Origin: JAVBTR01 sp031556065 | GTDB lineage: Bacteria; Bacillota; Clostridia; Christensenellales; Aristaeellaceae | Assembly: GCA_031556065.1 (NCBI GenBank) | Contig: JAVBTR010000024.1 | Coordinates: 59,040-123,039, forward strand | Reading direction: 5' to 3' | DNA: 64,000 nucleotides | Shown here: positions 9,854-18,726 of the stretch, piece by piece | Position numbering within the stretch: the first letter of the stretch is position 1 | Layout of the letters: each line of letters starts with the position of its first letter | Translations under genes and position numbers: made by a program | The notes under the pieces: model-generated | What the model was told of the DNA's origin: nothing | Databases searched by the model: none | Seen by the model: only the letters and a program-made list of their open reading frames with translations

Positions 9854-11338
9854 TTAAAGTGAAATACGCATAACGCTAAGGGGGGGAATGGTAAGGATAA
9901 AACCACCATCCTTTGCCTGAATGTCTAAGAAGGGTTCAATCCCAACGCGGTTCGGTTGATCAAACGTATTATGCGCCAAAGCATCACCTGTCAAAATATC
10001 TGCCTGAATGGTTTCAATAGAATGTCCAACAACCATCGACTCAATCTCGCGGCTTTCACAATGCGAAAGATTGGCCAACGTAATGGTAACATGCCCATCT
10101 TTATCTATTGAAGCAGATAAGTTTAAATCGGGAATCTGGTTCTTCTCGTCAGTTCCAATCCACTCGCTTTCAACAAAGCTGTCTATCAATGTAGCGTCCT
10201 GGTGCGCCTTATATAAATCGAACACATGGTACGTCGGTGTCAGAACAAGCTTATCGCCTTCTGTCAAAATAACTGATTGCAGTACATTGACAGTCTGAGC
10301 AAGATTGGCCATATGCACCCTGTCGCTATGGCGGTTGAATATGTTCAGCGTCACCGCCGCGACAAGCGCATCCTGAATGGTGTTTTGCTGAAAAAGGAAG
10401 CCCGGGGTCGTGCCAGGTTCAACCTTATGCCAGGTACCCCATTCATCTACAATCAGCTTGATGTGATTTTCACGGTCATACCACTGTAAAAGGCCCTTAC
10501 GCACCTCGATCAACTCATCCATATACAGAGCGCTCTTTAGAAGATCATAATAACCTTCCGAGGTAAAATCAAGCGCTGCCCGCGCAGTTTTTCCATCACG
10601 GGCACGGTTAAAAGCATAGTGATGTATCGACAGCCCGTCCATATACTTGCCCGCTTTTCTTAAAAGCGTTTCAGTCCAGCTATAGTCATCCACCACATTG
10701 CTAGAACCGCAAGCGATTTTGTAAAGGCGGTTTTGCCCATAGTTTCTGACATAGGTTTGATACTGCCTGTATTCGTCTGCATAATATTCGCTTGTCATAT
10801 GTCCGCCACAGCCCCAGTTTTCATTCCCAATCCCGAAATATTTGAGCTTCCACGGCATCTCATGGCCATTTTCCGCACGAAGCGCGGCCATAGGCGATAT
10901 GCCATCAAAGGTCATATACTCAATCCATTCTTGCATTTCTTGAACAGTCCCGCTGCCAACATTGCCGTTGACATACGGTTCACATTCCAACTGGCGACAA
11001 AGCTCCATAAACTCATGCGTGCCAAAACTATTATCCTCCACTACGCCTCCCCAGTGGGAATTGATCATGCGTTTGCGGGTTGCCTTATGGCCAATGCCAT
11101 CTTTCCAATGATACTCATCAGCAAAACAACCGCCTGGCCAGCGCAAAACCGGTACCTTAATGTTCTTAAGAGCTTCCACCACATCCAAGCGCATACCGTT
11201 TAGATTCGGAATAGGCGAATTTTCCCCGGCGTACAACCCTTGATATATGCATCTGCCCAGATGCTCGGCAAAATGACCATAAATGCACTTGTCAATTTTC
11301 GATTGCCGATGATGGGTATTAATTACCATTTGCCTCAT
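9854..11338 (-). CDS. Alpha-L-arabinofuranosidase, GH51
   Basis: This 494-residue GH51 enzyme is the same length as the one at 3299-4783 and very similar to it. Glu173 in GIGNENWG is the acid/base and Glu299 in LIVDEWGTWH is the nucleophile. AAAGGAGG upstream supports the start. There is no signal peptide, so it probably acts on imported arabino-oligosaccharides in the cytoplasm. It follows the second ABC permease by 14 bp, so hydrolysis is coupled to uptake in one transcript. Confidence 0.95.
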   Translation of the reverse strand: MRQMVINTHHRQSKIDKCIYGHFAEHLGRCIYQGLYAGENSPIPNLNGMRLDVVEALKNIKVPVLRWPGGCFADEYHWKDGIGHKATRKRMINSHWGGVVEDNSFGTHEFMELCRQLECEPYVNGNVGSGTVQEMQEWIEYMTFDGISPMAALRAENGHEMPWKLKYFGIGNENWGCGGHMTSEYYADEYRQYQTYVRNYGQNRLYKIACGSSNVVDDYSWTETLLRKAGKYMDGLSIHHYAFNRARDGKTARAALDFTSEGYYDLLKSALYMDELIEVRKGLLQWYDRENHIKLIVDEWGTWHKVEPGTTPGFLFQQNTIQDALVAAVTLNIFNRHSDRVHMANLAQTVNVLQSVILTEGDKLVLTPTYHVFDLYKAHQDATLIDSFVESEWIGTDEKNQIPDLNLSASIDKDGHVTITLANLSHCESREIESMVVGHSIETIQADILTGDALAHNTFDQPNRVGIEPFLDIQAKDGGFILTIPPLSVMRISL

Positions 11339-11352
11339 ACCAATAGCCTCCT

Positions 11353-12231
11353 TTAACCTTTCACACTGCCTACCACAATACCTTTAACAAAGAAGCGTTG
11401 CAAGAACGGGTACACCATGATGATTGGCAAGGAACCCAGAAATATCTGCGCGGATCGAAGGGTCTTGTCTGAAATGGTGGTCATAAGCCGTGCTTCATCC
11501 TGCGTAATGGAGCTAAAGTTGCGCTGTACCACCACAGTTTGAATATAACTCTGCAGGGGATAATGTTCAGGCCGGTTCATATACAAAAGCCCGTCAAACC
11601 AGCTGTTCCAGTGTCCAATCAAAGTAAACAAAAGGATTGTCGCCAGGGAAGGGATAGAAACCGGTACATAGATACGCCAAAGCGTGACCCAGTGACCCGC
11701 GCCATCGATGAAGGCCGCTTCGCTTAACTCCTTTGGCACTTGCCTGAAAAAGTTAAGCAGCAGCACCACATTGAAAATGGGTACAGCGCCAGGTAAAACC
11801 AACGCCCAGATGGTATCCAAGAGCCCCAATTGCTTGATCACCATGTATGTGGGAATCATGCCACCACCAAAGATCATCGTAAAAAAGAACGCCCAGGCAT
11901 AAAATGTACGGGGCCGAAACTCATTGCGTTCTTTTGATAGCGGATACGCCACCAAAATAACCAGCAGTAGGTTAACCGTCCCCCCTATGGCAATCCGCTC
12001 AAGGGAAACCCCCATGGCTGTCCAAAAAGAAGGCCGATTAGCGACAAAGTGGTAGGAATTAAGCGTAAAGCCTTTAGGCCAAAGAGAAACGCTTCCCGTA
12101 GCCGCAATCGCACTTGAGCTTAATGACAGGGCAAAAATATGAATGAGCGGGATTAAGCAAATCAGTCCCGCGAAAATTAAAAAAGCAGTATTGAATATCG
12201 AAAACCAGTCGATTCGCTTGCCATTTCCCAT
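11353..12231 (-). CDS. Carbohydrate ABC transporter permease (LplC/YtcP type)
   Basis: This 292-residue, roughly six-segment membrane protein of the MalG-like superfamily carries the EAA-type cytoplasmic loop in ELSEAAFIDGAGHWVTLWRI, which contacts the ATPase. It forms the membrane channel with the permease at 12250-13152 and takes substrate from the binding protein at 13238. GGGAGGGAG precedes the start. No ATPase gene is present, which is usual for Lpl-type systems that share an MsmX-like ATPase encoded elsewhere. The substrate is inferred to be an arabinose-containing oligosaccharide. Confidence 0.93.
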   Translation of the reverse strand: MGNGKRIDWFSIFNTAFLIFAGLICLIPLIHIFALSLSSSAIAATGSVSLWPKGFTLNSYHFVANRPSFWTAMGVSLERIAIGGTVNLLLVILVAYPLSKERNEFRPRTFYAWAFFFTMIFGGGMIPTYMVIKQLGLLDTIWALVLPGAVPIFNVVLLLNFFRQVPKELSEAAFIDGAGHWVTLWRIYVPVSIPSLATILLFTLIGHWNSWFDGLLYMNRPEHYPLQSYIQTVVVQRNFSSITQDEARLMTTISDKTLRSAQIFLGSLPIIMVYPFLQRFFVKGIVVGSVKG

Positions 12232-12249
12232 AGTCGACTCCCTCCCATC

Positions 12250-13152
12250 CTAAAAAATCCGATAATCCGCAAACTTATAAGCAAAGAAGTAAGATGCGGA
12301 AATAAATAGCAATGAAATAACTGACTTTGATAGACCGACTGCGGTTGCCACACCAAATTGCGCTTCCAAAATGCCAATACGGTACACAAAGGTATCGATA
12401 ATGTCTCCGCTTTCATAAACCATTGGGCTATACATATTGAAAATTTGGTCAAACCCGGCGTTTAAAAGATTTCCAAGGCTTAATACCATAAGCAGCACAA
12501 TCACCATTTTCATGCCGGGAAGCGTTACATGAACTGTCTGTTTCCAGCGGTTTGCACCATCAATCTGTGCGGCTTCATATAAATTAGGGTCAATGCCTGT
12601 GATAGCTGCCAAATAGACGATTGTTCCGTACCCAAACTCCTTCCAGGTTTCGGTCAAAATCATCGTAAAGGGAAACCATTTATTATCACCCAGAAAATAG
12701 ATGGGCTTTGCACCAAAGGAAGTAATAAGCCGGTTTACCAAACCGCTGGACGGCGAAAGAATATCAATAAAAATGCCTCCGAGAACCACCCACGACAGAA
12801 AATGAGGCAGGTAAACAGCCGTTTGGATGTATTTTTTGAGCCGCATATTTTTAAGCTCATTGAGCATAATGGCGATAACGATCGGGATGACCAAGCCCAG
12901 CACAATCTTCATCGAAGCAATGAAAACCGTATTAAAAATAACATTTTTAAAATTCGGCAAAGCCATGACATAGCGAAAGTTGTTGAGCCCTACCCATTGC
13001 TGATTGCCAAAAAGCCCTTTAGCAGGTATGAATTTTTGAAACGCAATCACAATTCCCCCCATGGGCAGATAGCTAAATATGAGTAAGAGAATGAATCCAG
13101 GCAGGATCATCATATGAAGTGGAAGTTCCCTAATCCATCGTTTTTGTTTCAT
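12250..13152 (-). CDS. Carbohydrate ABC transporter permease (LplB type)
   Basis: This 300-residue polytopic inner-membrane protein begins MKQKRWIRELPLHMM, and its EAA-type loop reads NLYEAAQIDGANRWKQT. The opening motif LPGFILLLIFSYLPMGGIVI is typical of LplB-like permeases. It pairs with the permease 18 bp downstream. AAAGGAG supports the start. A strong intercistronic hairpin upstream separates it from the binding-protein gene and probably lets the latter accumulate to higher levels. Confidence 0.93.
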   Translation of the reverse strand: MKQKRWIRELPLHMMILPGFILLLIFSYLPMGGIVIAFQKFIPAKGLFGNQQWVGLNNFRYVMALPNFKNVIFNTVFIASMKIVLGLVIPIVIAIMLNELKNMRLKKYIQTAVYLPHFLSWVVLGGIFIDILSPSSGLVNRLITSFGAKPIYFLGDNKWFPFTMILTETWKEFGYGTIVYLAAITGIDPNLYEAAQIDGANRWKQTVHVTLPGMKMVIVLLMVLSLGNLLNAGFDQIFNMYSPMVYESGDIIDTFVYRIGILEAQFGVATAVGLSKSVISLLFISASYFFAYKFADYRIF

Positions 13153-13174
13153 GGCGTTGACTCCTTTAGATAAA

Positions 13175-13218
13175 AGAAGGGGAGAGGATATTCCTTTTTA
13201 ACATCCTTTCCCCTTCCC
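13175..13218 (-). terminator. Intercistronic hairpin behind the binding-protein gene
   Basis: GAAGGGG..AGGAT pairs with ATCCT..CCCCTTC across a short A/T-rich loop, followed on the minus strand by TTTTAT. It lies between the solute-binding-protein stop codon and the first permease. Hairpins in this position commonly reduce read-through and protect the upstream message; that role is inferred. Confidence 0.55.
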
Positions 13219-13237
13219 CTATTACTGATACTGTCCG

Positions 13238-14890
13238 TTACTTAAGCGTATCGTACCATTCATTCAATTCCTTGGTGATTTGCTCGCCGCCCAGCTGCTT
13301 CCAATCGCTGACGAATTTATCAAAATCGTCAATAGGAGCCGCGCCCATGATCAGCTTCACAAACACTTCTTTTTCAAGTGATTTCAACGTTGCCAGACGT
13401 TCCACCATGGTTTCAGTGGTAAACCCGGCATAGGACTCGAAGAGGAATTGGTCGTTTTCAAGATATTTTACGCCATATTGGAAAGCGCCATTTTCGCCAT
13501 AAATCTTGTCCCAGCCCCATTGCGAGGTATCGCCGTTATGGAATGCTTCAATGTTCTTTTGGATAGAAGCCGCTTCACCTGTCAACTGTTCAAGGGTACC
13601 AGCCTTACGGGCCTCCTGCAGCTCCATAAAAGCCGTCAGGTTCTTAAACGGCGGGAAAGGCGTTACGGGTGAAAATTTCCACACGCCTACGCCATCGTTT
13701 GCCTTGGGCATGTAGTAATAATCAAAATCCCCTGTCTCACCCCAGCAAAGCTCCACGTGCAGGTTGAACATTTTAACCAATGCTTCGGGGTTCTTGCAAT
13801 TCTTGCTCACTACCCAAAAGCTGCTGCCGCCAAAGGACTGCGGCGAATAGACCTTTTCGTCATCCACAGATACAAGAGAATAGCCGGTCCAATCCGCTTC
13901 GGGATCGTTTTGATAGTTGGAGATCAAAGGATACATGGGGTTCCATTGGGCACCAAATTCCATACCCACTTTGCCAGCCGCAATGGTTTCTGCCACTTTG
14001 CCGCCGTCCTTTACGCCAAACTCTGGATCGATCTGGCCTGCCTTATACATTTCGGCAAGCACCTTAAGTGCTGCCTTGGTTTCCGGCAAAGTGCTGCCAT
14101 AGACCAAGTCGCCATTTTCATCCTCTACCCACATATTGGGATAGGCATGATAGCCCGCAAAAAAACCTTCCAAGCCCATGCAGCCACTATAAATATCCTT
14201 GGTAATTGCCAGGCCATAGGTATCGGAAACACCATTGCCATCCGGATCCAGCGTCGCAAAGGCGTCGCTAATCTTGAGCACATCGGCCATGGTCTTAGGC
14301 GGTTCCAGATTCAGGTTTTTAAGCCAATCGGCGCGAATCCAAATGAACAAGCCATCACCGAACACTTCCGCATTGCCAAGCCCCATCATTTTACCATCAA
14401 TATACGAAGCGTTTATCGGCGCATCGCCTTGAACGGTAAAATATTTTTTCAGCAAATCTGAAGCGTACTCTTCCCAATAGGGCGTCATATCCACGATCAT
14501 ATCCGCTTCAGCCAGCTGCTTCATCTGCGCAGCGGTTACATACATCGCGTCAGGCAAATCGCCGGAGGCTAGCGTCACATTGGTTTTTTGGGTGAACGCA
14601 TCGCCTACCTTAACAACCCAGTCATACACCACCTTGATTCCCAGTTTTTCTTCATAGGCCTTAAGCCATCTGTTTTCTTCCAAAGATTCGCCGGGCGTCT
14701 TAGGAATGATATTGTCCTGCAGATCATCGTCGATTGAACGAACAAAATGGATTTCAACAGGCTGTTCATACTTTTCCAGGGATTTGTCCGTTTCAGCTTC
14801 TGCACTGGCCACACATGGCAAACAGACTGCTAAAGCTAAGATCATGGCGAGGACCCAAGCTGTCCCCTTTTGTGTCAGGCGGTTATACAT
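13238..14890 (-). CDS. Extracellular solute-binding protein of a sugar ABC transporter
   Basis: This 550-residue protein has a signal peptide at about residues 1-30 (hydrophobic stretch GTAWVLAMILALAVCLPC, then VASAEAE). The mature part is a family 1-type binding fold, with features such as LASGDLPDAMYV and a calcium-loop-like segment DPDGNGVSDTYGLA. The cysteines near the signal sequence lack a small residue before them, so I do not call a lipobox; attachment to the cell surface is uncertain. It heads the operon and delivers oligosaccharide to the two permeases. Its length matches LipO/YtcQ-like binding proteins. Confidence 0.92.
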   Translation of the reverse strand: MYNRLTQKGTAWVLAMILALAVCLPCVASAEAETDKSLEKYEQPVEIHFVRSIDDDLQDNIIPKTPGESLEENRWLKAYEEKLGIKVVYDWVVKVGDAFTQKTNVTLASGDLPDAMYVTAAQMKQLAEADMIVDMTPYWEEYASDLLKKYFTVQGDAPINASYIDGKMMGLGNAEVFGDGLFIWIRADWLKNLNLEPPKTMADVLKISDAFATLDPDGNGVSDTYGLAITKDIYSGCMGLEGFFAGYHAYPNMWVEDENGDLVYGSTLPETKAALKVLAEMYKAGQIDPEFGVKDGGKVAETIAAGKVGMEFGAQWNPMYPLISNYQNDPEADWTGYSLVSVDDEKVYSPQSFGGSSFWVVSKNCKNPEALVKMFNLHVELCWGETGDFDYYYMPKANDGVGVWKFSPVTPFPPFKNLTAFMELQEARKAGTLEQLTGEAASIQKNIEAFHNGDTSQWGWDKIYGENGAFQYGVKYLENDQFLFESYAGFTTETMVERLATLKSLEKEVFVKLIMGAAPIDDFDKFVSDWKQLGGEQITKELNEWYDTLK

Positions 14891-14934
14891 TTTTTAGGCA
14901 CGCTCCTCTCTCAAATAGGAATTCCCTTGTTTTG

Positions 14935-14940
14935 ATTATA
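14935..14940 (-). promoter_or_regulatory. Candidate -10 box of the arabinose-oligosaccharide operon
   Basis: On the minus strand TATAAT occurs 45 bp upstream of the binding-protein start. No good -35 element stands 16-18 bp further up, which fits a promoter needing an activator such as a YesN-type regulator. This is a motif reading only. Confidence 0.4.
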
Positions 14941-15101
14941 AGGCAGATGCTTTTTCACCGCTATGGACAAATATTTACATCGCTTTTCATTTGTTTACAG
15001 ATCACGTTAACAGGGCTTTGCCGTTTTTTACTTCTTCACATCTTTTTACCTTTTCGAAAAAACAATGGCGCCTTCGCAATCATTCGTTTACAATATATAA
15101 T

Positions 15102-15722
15102 GAGGGAGCAATGATCGAACCGCTAGCCGTAACCGTCCACGCCATTAAGCGTGCCGGCGACGTAACAGGGCAGAAAATAGCCATCCTCGGCGCTGGTCCC
15201 ATCGGCATTCTGCTGGTGCAAAGCGCAAAGGCCATGGGCGCTGCGCAGGTGATGATTACCGATGTCAGCGATTACCGTTTGGTGCTGGCCAAGTCCTGCG
15301 GCGCCGATTTCGCCATGAACACCCGCGAAAAGGACTTTGGCGAGGCGCTGGTGGAATGCTTTGGCCCAGACAAGGCGGATGTGATCTATGACTGCGCAGG
15401 CAACAATATCACCATCAACCAGGCCATCCGCTGCGCACGCAAGGGCAGCACCATCATTCTGGTTGCGGTCTTTGCTGATATGGGAGTGGTAGACTTGGCT
15501 GTGCTCAACGACCATGAGCTGGATCTCAACACCGCCATGATGTACCGCCATGAGGACTATGTGGATGCCATCCGATTGGTAAGCGAGGGTAAGATACAGC
15601 TCAAGCCCCTGATGAGCAAGCATTTTGCGTTCAAGGACTACATTGAAGCCTACCGCTACATCGACGCCAACGGCGAGAAGACCATGAAGGTTCTCATCGA
15701 CGTGGACGGGAGCGAGGAGTAA
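15102..15722 (+). pseudogene. Zinc-type alcohol/sorbitol dehydrogenase remnant (N-terminal domain missing)
   Basis: Homology begins abruptly inside the conserved segment EGAMIEPLAV, which lies near residue 150 of full-length medium-chain dehydrogenases. The Rossmann domain is present (ILGAGPIGILLVQSAKAMGA) and the C-terminus is complete. The catalytic zinc domain is gone, so the fragment cannot be an active dehydrogenase of the usual kind. An ATG at 15111 with a GAGGGAG sequence upstream could still give a 203-residue NAD-binding protein. The fragment is more GC-rich than the DNA just upstream, which supports a rearrangement junction near 15100. Confidence 0.75.
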
Positions 15723-15884
15723 GGGGATGTATCTTTGAAACCTTGCTGGGCTTTGCACTTATGTACTTACCCTGGCTATCTGCCATGGTTATCTCTTTTG
15801 CAATTACCATTATATTCATGGTGAATGGCATCAACAATAAACCCTCTTTTCCCAAATTCATGACCTAGCACCCTACCCCCGCAT

Positions 15885-15960
15885 AAGAATTTAGCCGCCA
15901 TCAACAAAATGACTGATAGCGGCGTCTTAATGACCTTTATGCTTATTATCTTTATAGGGT
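15885..15960. repeat. Dispersed repeat, copy A
   Basis: The stretch around ACTGATAGCGGCGTCTTAAT, with flanks GCCGCCATCA.CAAAAT before and TTTATGC.TATTA and ATCTTTATAGGG after, recurs at 18809-18903. Copy A lacks about 15 bp present in copy B. Read on the minus strand it gives IKVIKTPLSVILLMAA, reminiscent of the first helix of an integral membrane protein. It may therefore be a duplicated gene fragment rather than a mobile repeat. Confidence 0.7.
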
Positions 15961-16002
15961 TACCCCTTCCAGGGGCATTGAGGCGCCGGCTAAATTGCAT
16001 AA

Positions 16003-16028
16003 GCCGCCACCCGGAATGGGATGGCGGT
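16003..16028 (-). terminator. Hairpin after the metallo-beta-lactamase-like gene
   Basis: CCGCCA and TGGCGG pair around a short loop just 3' of the gene ending at 16043. The following T-tract is poor, so termination is only probable. Confidence 0.35.
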
Positions 16029-16042
16029 ATTGACTTATCGAC

Positions 16043-16912
16043 TTATGGGAACAGGAATCCTGCTGTCATTTCCAGATAATTTGCCCCATCGTAATCGGGA
16101 AATTCAGCATTCATTGCCTCAAGGAACGCAGCCTTGGAGGTGTTTTCCTTAGCCAATTCCTTTACTTTCTCAAGATAGGCGATCTTGGTTGCAACCGCCT
16201 CTTGTCCTTCCGGTAAAGCATGACTAGTCAGCACAAGCTCATACCCCTTCTCTTGATAGCCCTTAAGCTCGGCGATTGTCGCATCAATATGCTCGCTACC
16301 AACAAGAATGTTGTGGCAATTGGAACCCATCATGTGACGATAAACACAATTAATTGCAGGGATTTCTACCCCGTAAGCATCATCGCCTGCAGCAATGATA
16401 TTGAAATCTAAGCCGCCCAACGTTACCTTCTCGCCTTCTGGCACAATCTCTGCCGTCTGCGGCATCACGTTATCAAAGGCTTCACCGAAAATATTGATAA
16501 AGTTGTCCGTCAGCGCACGGATACCGCCGCCTTCACCCCAATTGTTGACTGCATTTTGCGTTGTATAAACCTTCATGCCGCCATAGGTATCTGCTCCATT
16601 TGGATGATAGGCCATCAGTGCACCTACCACAGGCTTTTCAATCTTTTGAATGTAAGCATTCCATGCGGCCAGGTTATCCTTAAAGGGCGGCGATTCGAGA
16701 AGCACTACTGCATCAGCTGCTTCAAGCAGATAACATACATCACTTAATGCGTCGCCTGTCATATAAGCGTGCAGCTTGATGCTGCCGAAATCGTAAACTG
16801 TTACCCTTCCCGCTTCAATCTCGGCAGCAATCACCTTAGGCGCATCAGCTAAAGCTGTGGCACAGCAGGCGGATAGGATCAGGGAGGCAATAGAAGTAAA
16901 TATCTTTTTCAT
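16043..16912 (-). CDS. Secreted metallo-beta-lactamase-fold-like protein with altered metal motif
   Basis: This 289-residue protein has an N-terminal signal sequence (hydrophobic IASLILSACCATALA). The body resembles the metallo-beta-lactamase fold: a beta-rich start, then VVLLESPP where such proteins usually have the Asp strand, and MAYHPNGADTYGG at the place of the HxHxDH motif. Only one His and the Asp of that motif are recognisable, so metal binding is doubtful or altered. HMMGSNCHN and TSHALPEG could supply further ligands. It stands alone; an exact 15-bp sequence also found before the nitroreductase gene lies about 94 bp upstream, suggesting shared control by the nearby HxlR regulator. 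The substrate is unknown. Confidence 0.7.
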   Translation of the reverse strand: MKKIFTSIASLILSACCATALADAPKVIAAEIEAGRVTVYDFGSIKLHAYMTGDALSDVCYLLEAADAVVLLESPPFKDNLAAWNAYIQKIEKPVVGALMAYHPNGADTYGGMKVYTTQNAVNNWGEGGGIRALTDNFINIFGEAFDNVMPQTAEIVPEGEKVTLGGLDFNIIAAGDDAYGVEIPAINCVYRHMMGSNCHNILVGSEHIDATIAELKGYQEKGYELVLTSHALPEGQEAVATKIAYLEKVKELAKENTSKAAFLEAMNAEFPDYDGANYLEMTAGFLFP

Positions 16913-17005
16913 AGGTTTTGGTTCCTTTCCGGGTGGTTTGTAATCTGTTTTGCAGGTGAGCTCTTGCCTGCGAGATCACCATATCACAGCCTTTACTTCT
17001 TAAAA

Positions 17006-17040
17006 AGTACGCACCTTTTTATCTGGTAGGTTACCTTTTA
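17006..17040. promoter_or_regulatory. Candidate HxlR-type operator before the lactamase-like gene
   Basis: AGTACGCACCTTTTT here is identical to 18727-18741 and is followed by GTAGGTTACC. Both copies lie 70-100 bp upstream of minus-strand genes flanking an HxlR-family regulator. Operator function is inferred from position and repetition. Confidence 0.5.
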
Positions 17041-17192
17041 GTTAGAATTGTGCTATTACGGCCTTTGCCGCATTAAATCTTTTGAATATTCTTTTTACTT
17101 GCATTTTATTTCTGTTTATATTACGATAAATATAGGTACCTGCATGCGAATTTTAGTCTTGCATCATTTTATGAAGTATTGGAGATTGCCTC

Positions 17193-17519
17193 ATGATCGC
17201 GAAAAAAGATTTGCCTCCCTGCCCGGTGGCAACAACCGTTGAGCTTATCGGCACCAAGTGGAAGCTTCTGATCCTCCGTGATATTAAAGCAGGCCCTAAG
17301 CGCTTTAACGCGCTCCAAAAAAGCTTAGCAGGCATCAGCCAGAAGGTTCTGACAGATAGCCTGAGAAGCATGGAGGCTGATGGAATTGTCACGCGGACAG
17401 TCTACCCGGAAGTGCCGCCTCGGGTGGAGTATGCTTTAAGTGCGTTGGGGCAAACCCTGTCCCCCATTATTAATGCCATGGAGCAATGGGGGACCGAATA
17501 TAAAAGAAACATGCAATAG
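17193..17519 (+). CDS. HxlR-family transcriptional regulator
   Basis: This 108-residue winged-helix protein shows the HxlR signature: CPVATTVELIGTKWKLLILR at the N-terminus, then GPKRFNALQKSLAGISQKVL and the wing segment RTVYPEVPPRVEYALS. The N-terminal Cys10 often senses electrophiles or redox state in this family. It is convergent with the flavin-reductase gene (6 bp gap) and divergent from the lactamase-like gene. The matching motifs near 17006 and 18727 make both flanking transcripts likely targets. Confidence 0.9.
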   Translation: MIAKKDLPPCPVATTVELIGTKWKLLILRDIKAGPKRFNALQKSLAGISQKVLTDSLRSMEADGIVTRTVYPEVPPRVEYALSALGQTLSPIINAMEQWGTEYKRNMQ

Positions 17520-17524
17520 GACTA

Positions 17525-18058
17525 TCAATCGCCCTTCACCATAACACGCATGATCTCTCCAACATACATTTCGTGAAAATCCTTATTTACGTAGTTATTT
17601 TCAACAAGGCTTTTATCCACAAAGCCTTCTTCTTTTAGCGGCGCGTGATATAGCTTGCGGCATATAAAGATCATTTCCGCCTGGTTAAAATAAGGCATGC
17701 CATCAATGAAGTTCACATTGAAACCAGCCTTCGCAATCTTATCCTCTTCCCGCCCGGAATGTGTCCCCATATAAGCCAGTGCCTTTCTATAAGTATCATC
17801 AAAGACCGAAAGCGTAAAGTAATCCTCCAGATTCATAAACTCCTTTGTATACCGTTTTGGCCGCAGGTAAACAACAGCAGTAGGAAGTCCCAGATGTGCT
17901 TTTCCGTCTGACCTTTCCCAGATTGCGCCTAGATGCCCCCAGGAGGCTGTCATGGCATTATACCCTGACACCTCATTCCCTGCGGCAACGAGCCACCACT
18001 GGCTGCCAATCATGGCCATAGGGTTCAGCTTCAAATCGTAAACCGATACTTCTTTCAT
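17525..18058 (-). CDS. Flavin reductase-like FMN-binding protein
   Basis: The start MKEVSVYDLKLNPMAMIG at 18058 gives 177 residues and fits a flavin-reductase-like split-barrel domain. Recognisable segments are YNAMTASWGHLGAIWE, a substrate/FMN loop common in the family, and VYLRPKRYTKEFM. It begins 10 bp after the nitroreductase gene and is surely co-transcribed with it. The pair may supply reduced flavin or detoxify quinones and nitro compounds. The exact substrate is unknown. Confidence 0.85.
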   Translation of the reverse strand: MKEVSVYDLKLNPMAMIGSQWWLVAAGNEVSGYNAMTASWGHLGAIWERSDGKAHLGLPTAVVYLRPKRYTKEFMNLEDYFTLSVFDDTYRKALAYMGTHSGREEDKIAKAGFNVNFIDGMPYFNQAEMIFICRKLYHAPLKEEGFVDKSLVENNYVNKDFHEMYVGEIMRVMVKGD

Positions 18059-18068
18059 GACTATTTCC

Positions 18069-18653
18069 TCACACCCGTAAAATACGGCCTTCCTTGCGCG
18101 GTTTAGCTCTGGGTTCCGGGCCTTCACGATAACCGAGCAGCACATTCCCAACAGGCACCAGATCGTCTTCAATGCCCCAACACTTTCGAAGATCACGCCC
18201 ATAATCCGTATCGAACACTTCCTCCGTGCGGCCTACATAGCATGCGCCAACACCCAAGAAGTGGGCTGCCAGTTGAATGTTTTGTGCAATCATGGCCGCA
18301 TCCTCGTGGGTGTACTTCATGTTCAGCGCGAAAATAGTCAATACGGTAGGCGCATGATAGAAGCCATCCATCAGAGTCAGATCGTCCTTGATGCTTGGTT
18401 GGTCTGCGGAAATGGCCTGGGCTATCTTGCCAGGGTCTTCATCTTTAAACTGCATGTGCCGGCTTAACCGCCCTAACCGTTCGTTGATCTCCCTATTCTG
18501 GCAAACCACGATACGGGAACGCTGATTGTTTCCCGCGCTTGGCGCATAGAGCCCTGCTTGGAGTATCTGCTCCAACACATTCTCCTCTATCTGCCTGTAT
18601 TGAAAACGGCGAATAGCGTGGCGGGTTATCATCTTCTCAATCATTTCACTCAT
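18069..18653 (-). CDS. Nitroreductase family protein
   Basis: Starting at the Met at 18653, with AGGAGG eight bases upstream, gives 194 residues. The family signature MITRHAIRRFQYRQIEENVL (FMN phosphate-binding RHAIR) is followed by LQAGLYAPSAGNNQRSRIVV and, near the C-terminus, VPVGNVLLGY. These enzymes use FMN and NAD(P)H to reduce nitro groups, quinones or flavins in the cytoplasm. It forms a two-gene operon with the flavin-reductase-like gene, probably under control of the HxlR regulator. Confidence 0.92.
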   Translation of the reverse strand: MSEMIEKMITRHAIRRFQYRQIEENVLEQILQAGLYAPSAGNNQRSRIVVCQNREINERLGRLSRHMQFKDEDPGKIAQAISADQPSIKDDLTLMDGFYHAPTVLTIFALNMKYTHEDAAMIAQNIQLAAHFLGVGACYVGRTEEVFDTDYGRDLRKCWGIEDDLVPVGNVLLGYREGPEPRAKPRKEGRILRV

Positions 18654-18726
18654 GTGGGTTCCTCCTTTAGCAAAGGCAAATCTTGTGCAATTGACTTCAG
18701 TATAGCAGTACGAAAGTCTCCTGAAC

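Noticed and set aside
13238..14890. Lipoprotein signal on the solute-binding protein
   Set aside because: The cysteines in AVCLPC are not preceded by Gly, Ala or Ser as a lipobox needs; a normal signal peptide fits better.
15123..15758. Long open frame (211 codons) opposite the dehydrogenase remnant
   Set aside because: It is the antisense shadow of a GC-rich coding frame; the plus-strand product has clear family motifs and the minus-strand one has none.
15776..16000. 74-codon minus-strand frame
   Set aside because: It runs through repeat copy A and has no ribosome-binding site; in copy B the same frame is stopped. Treated as remnant sequence.
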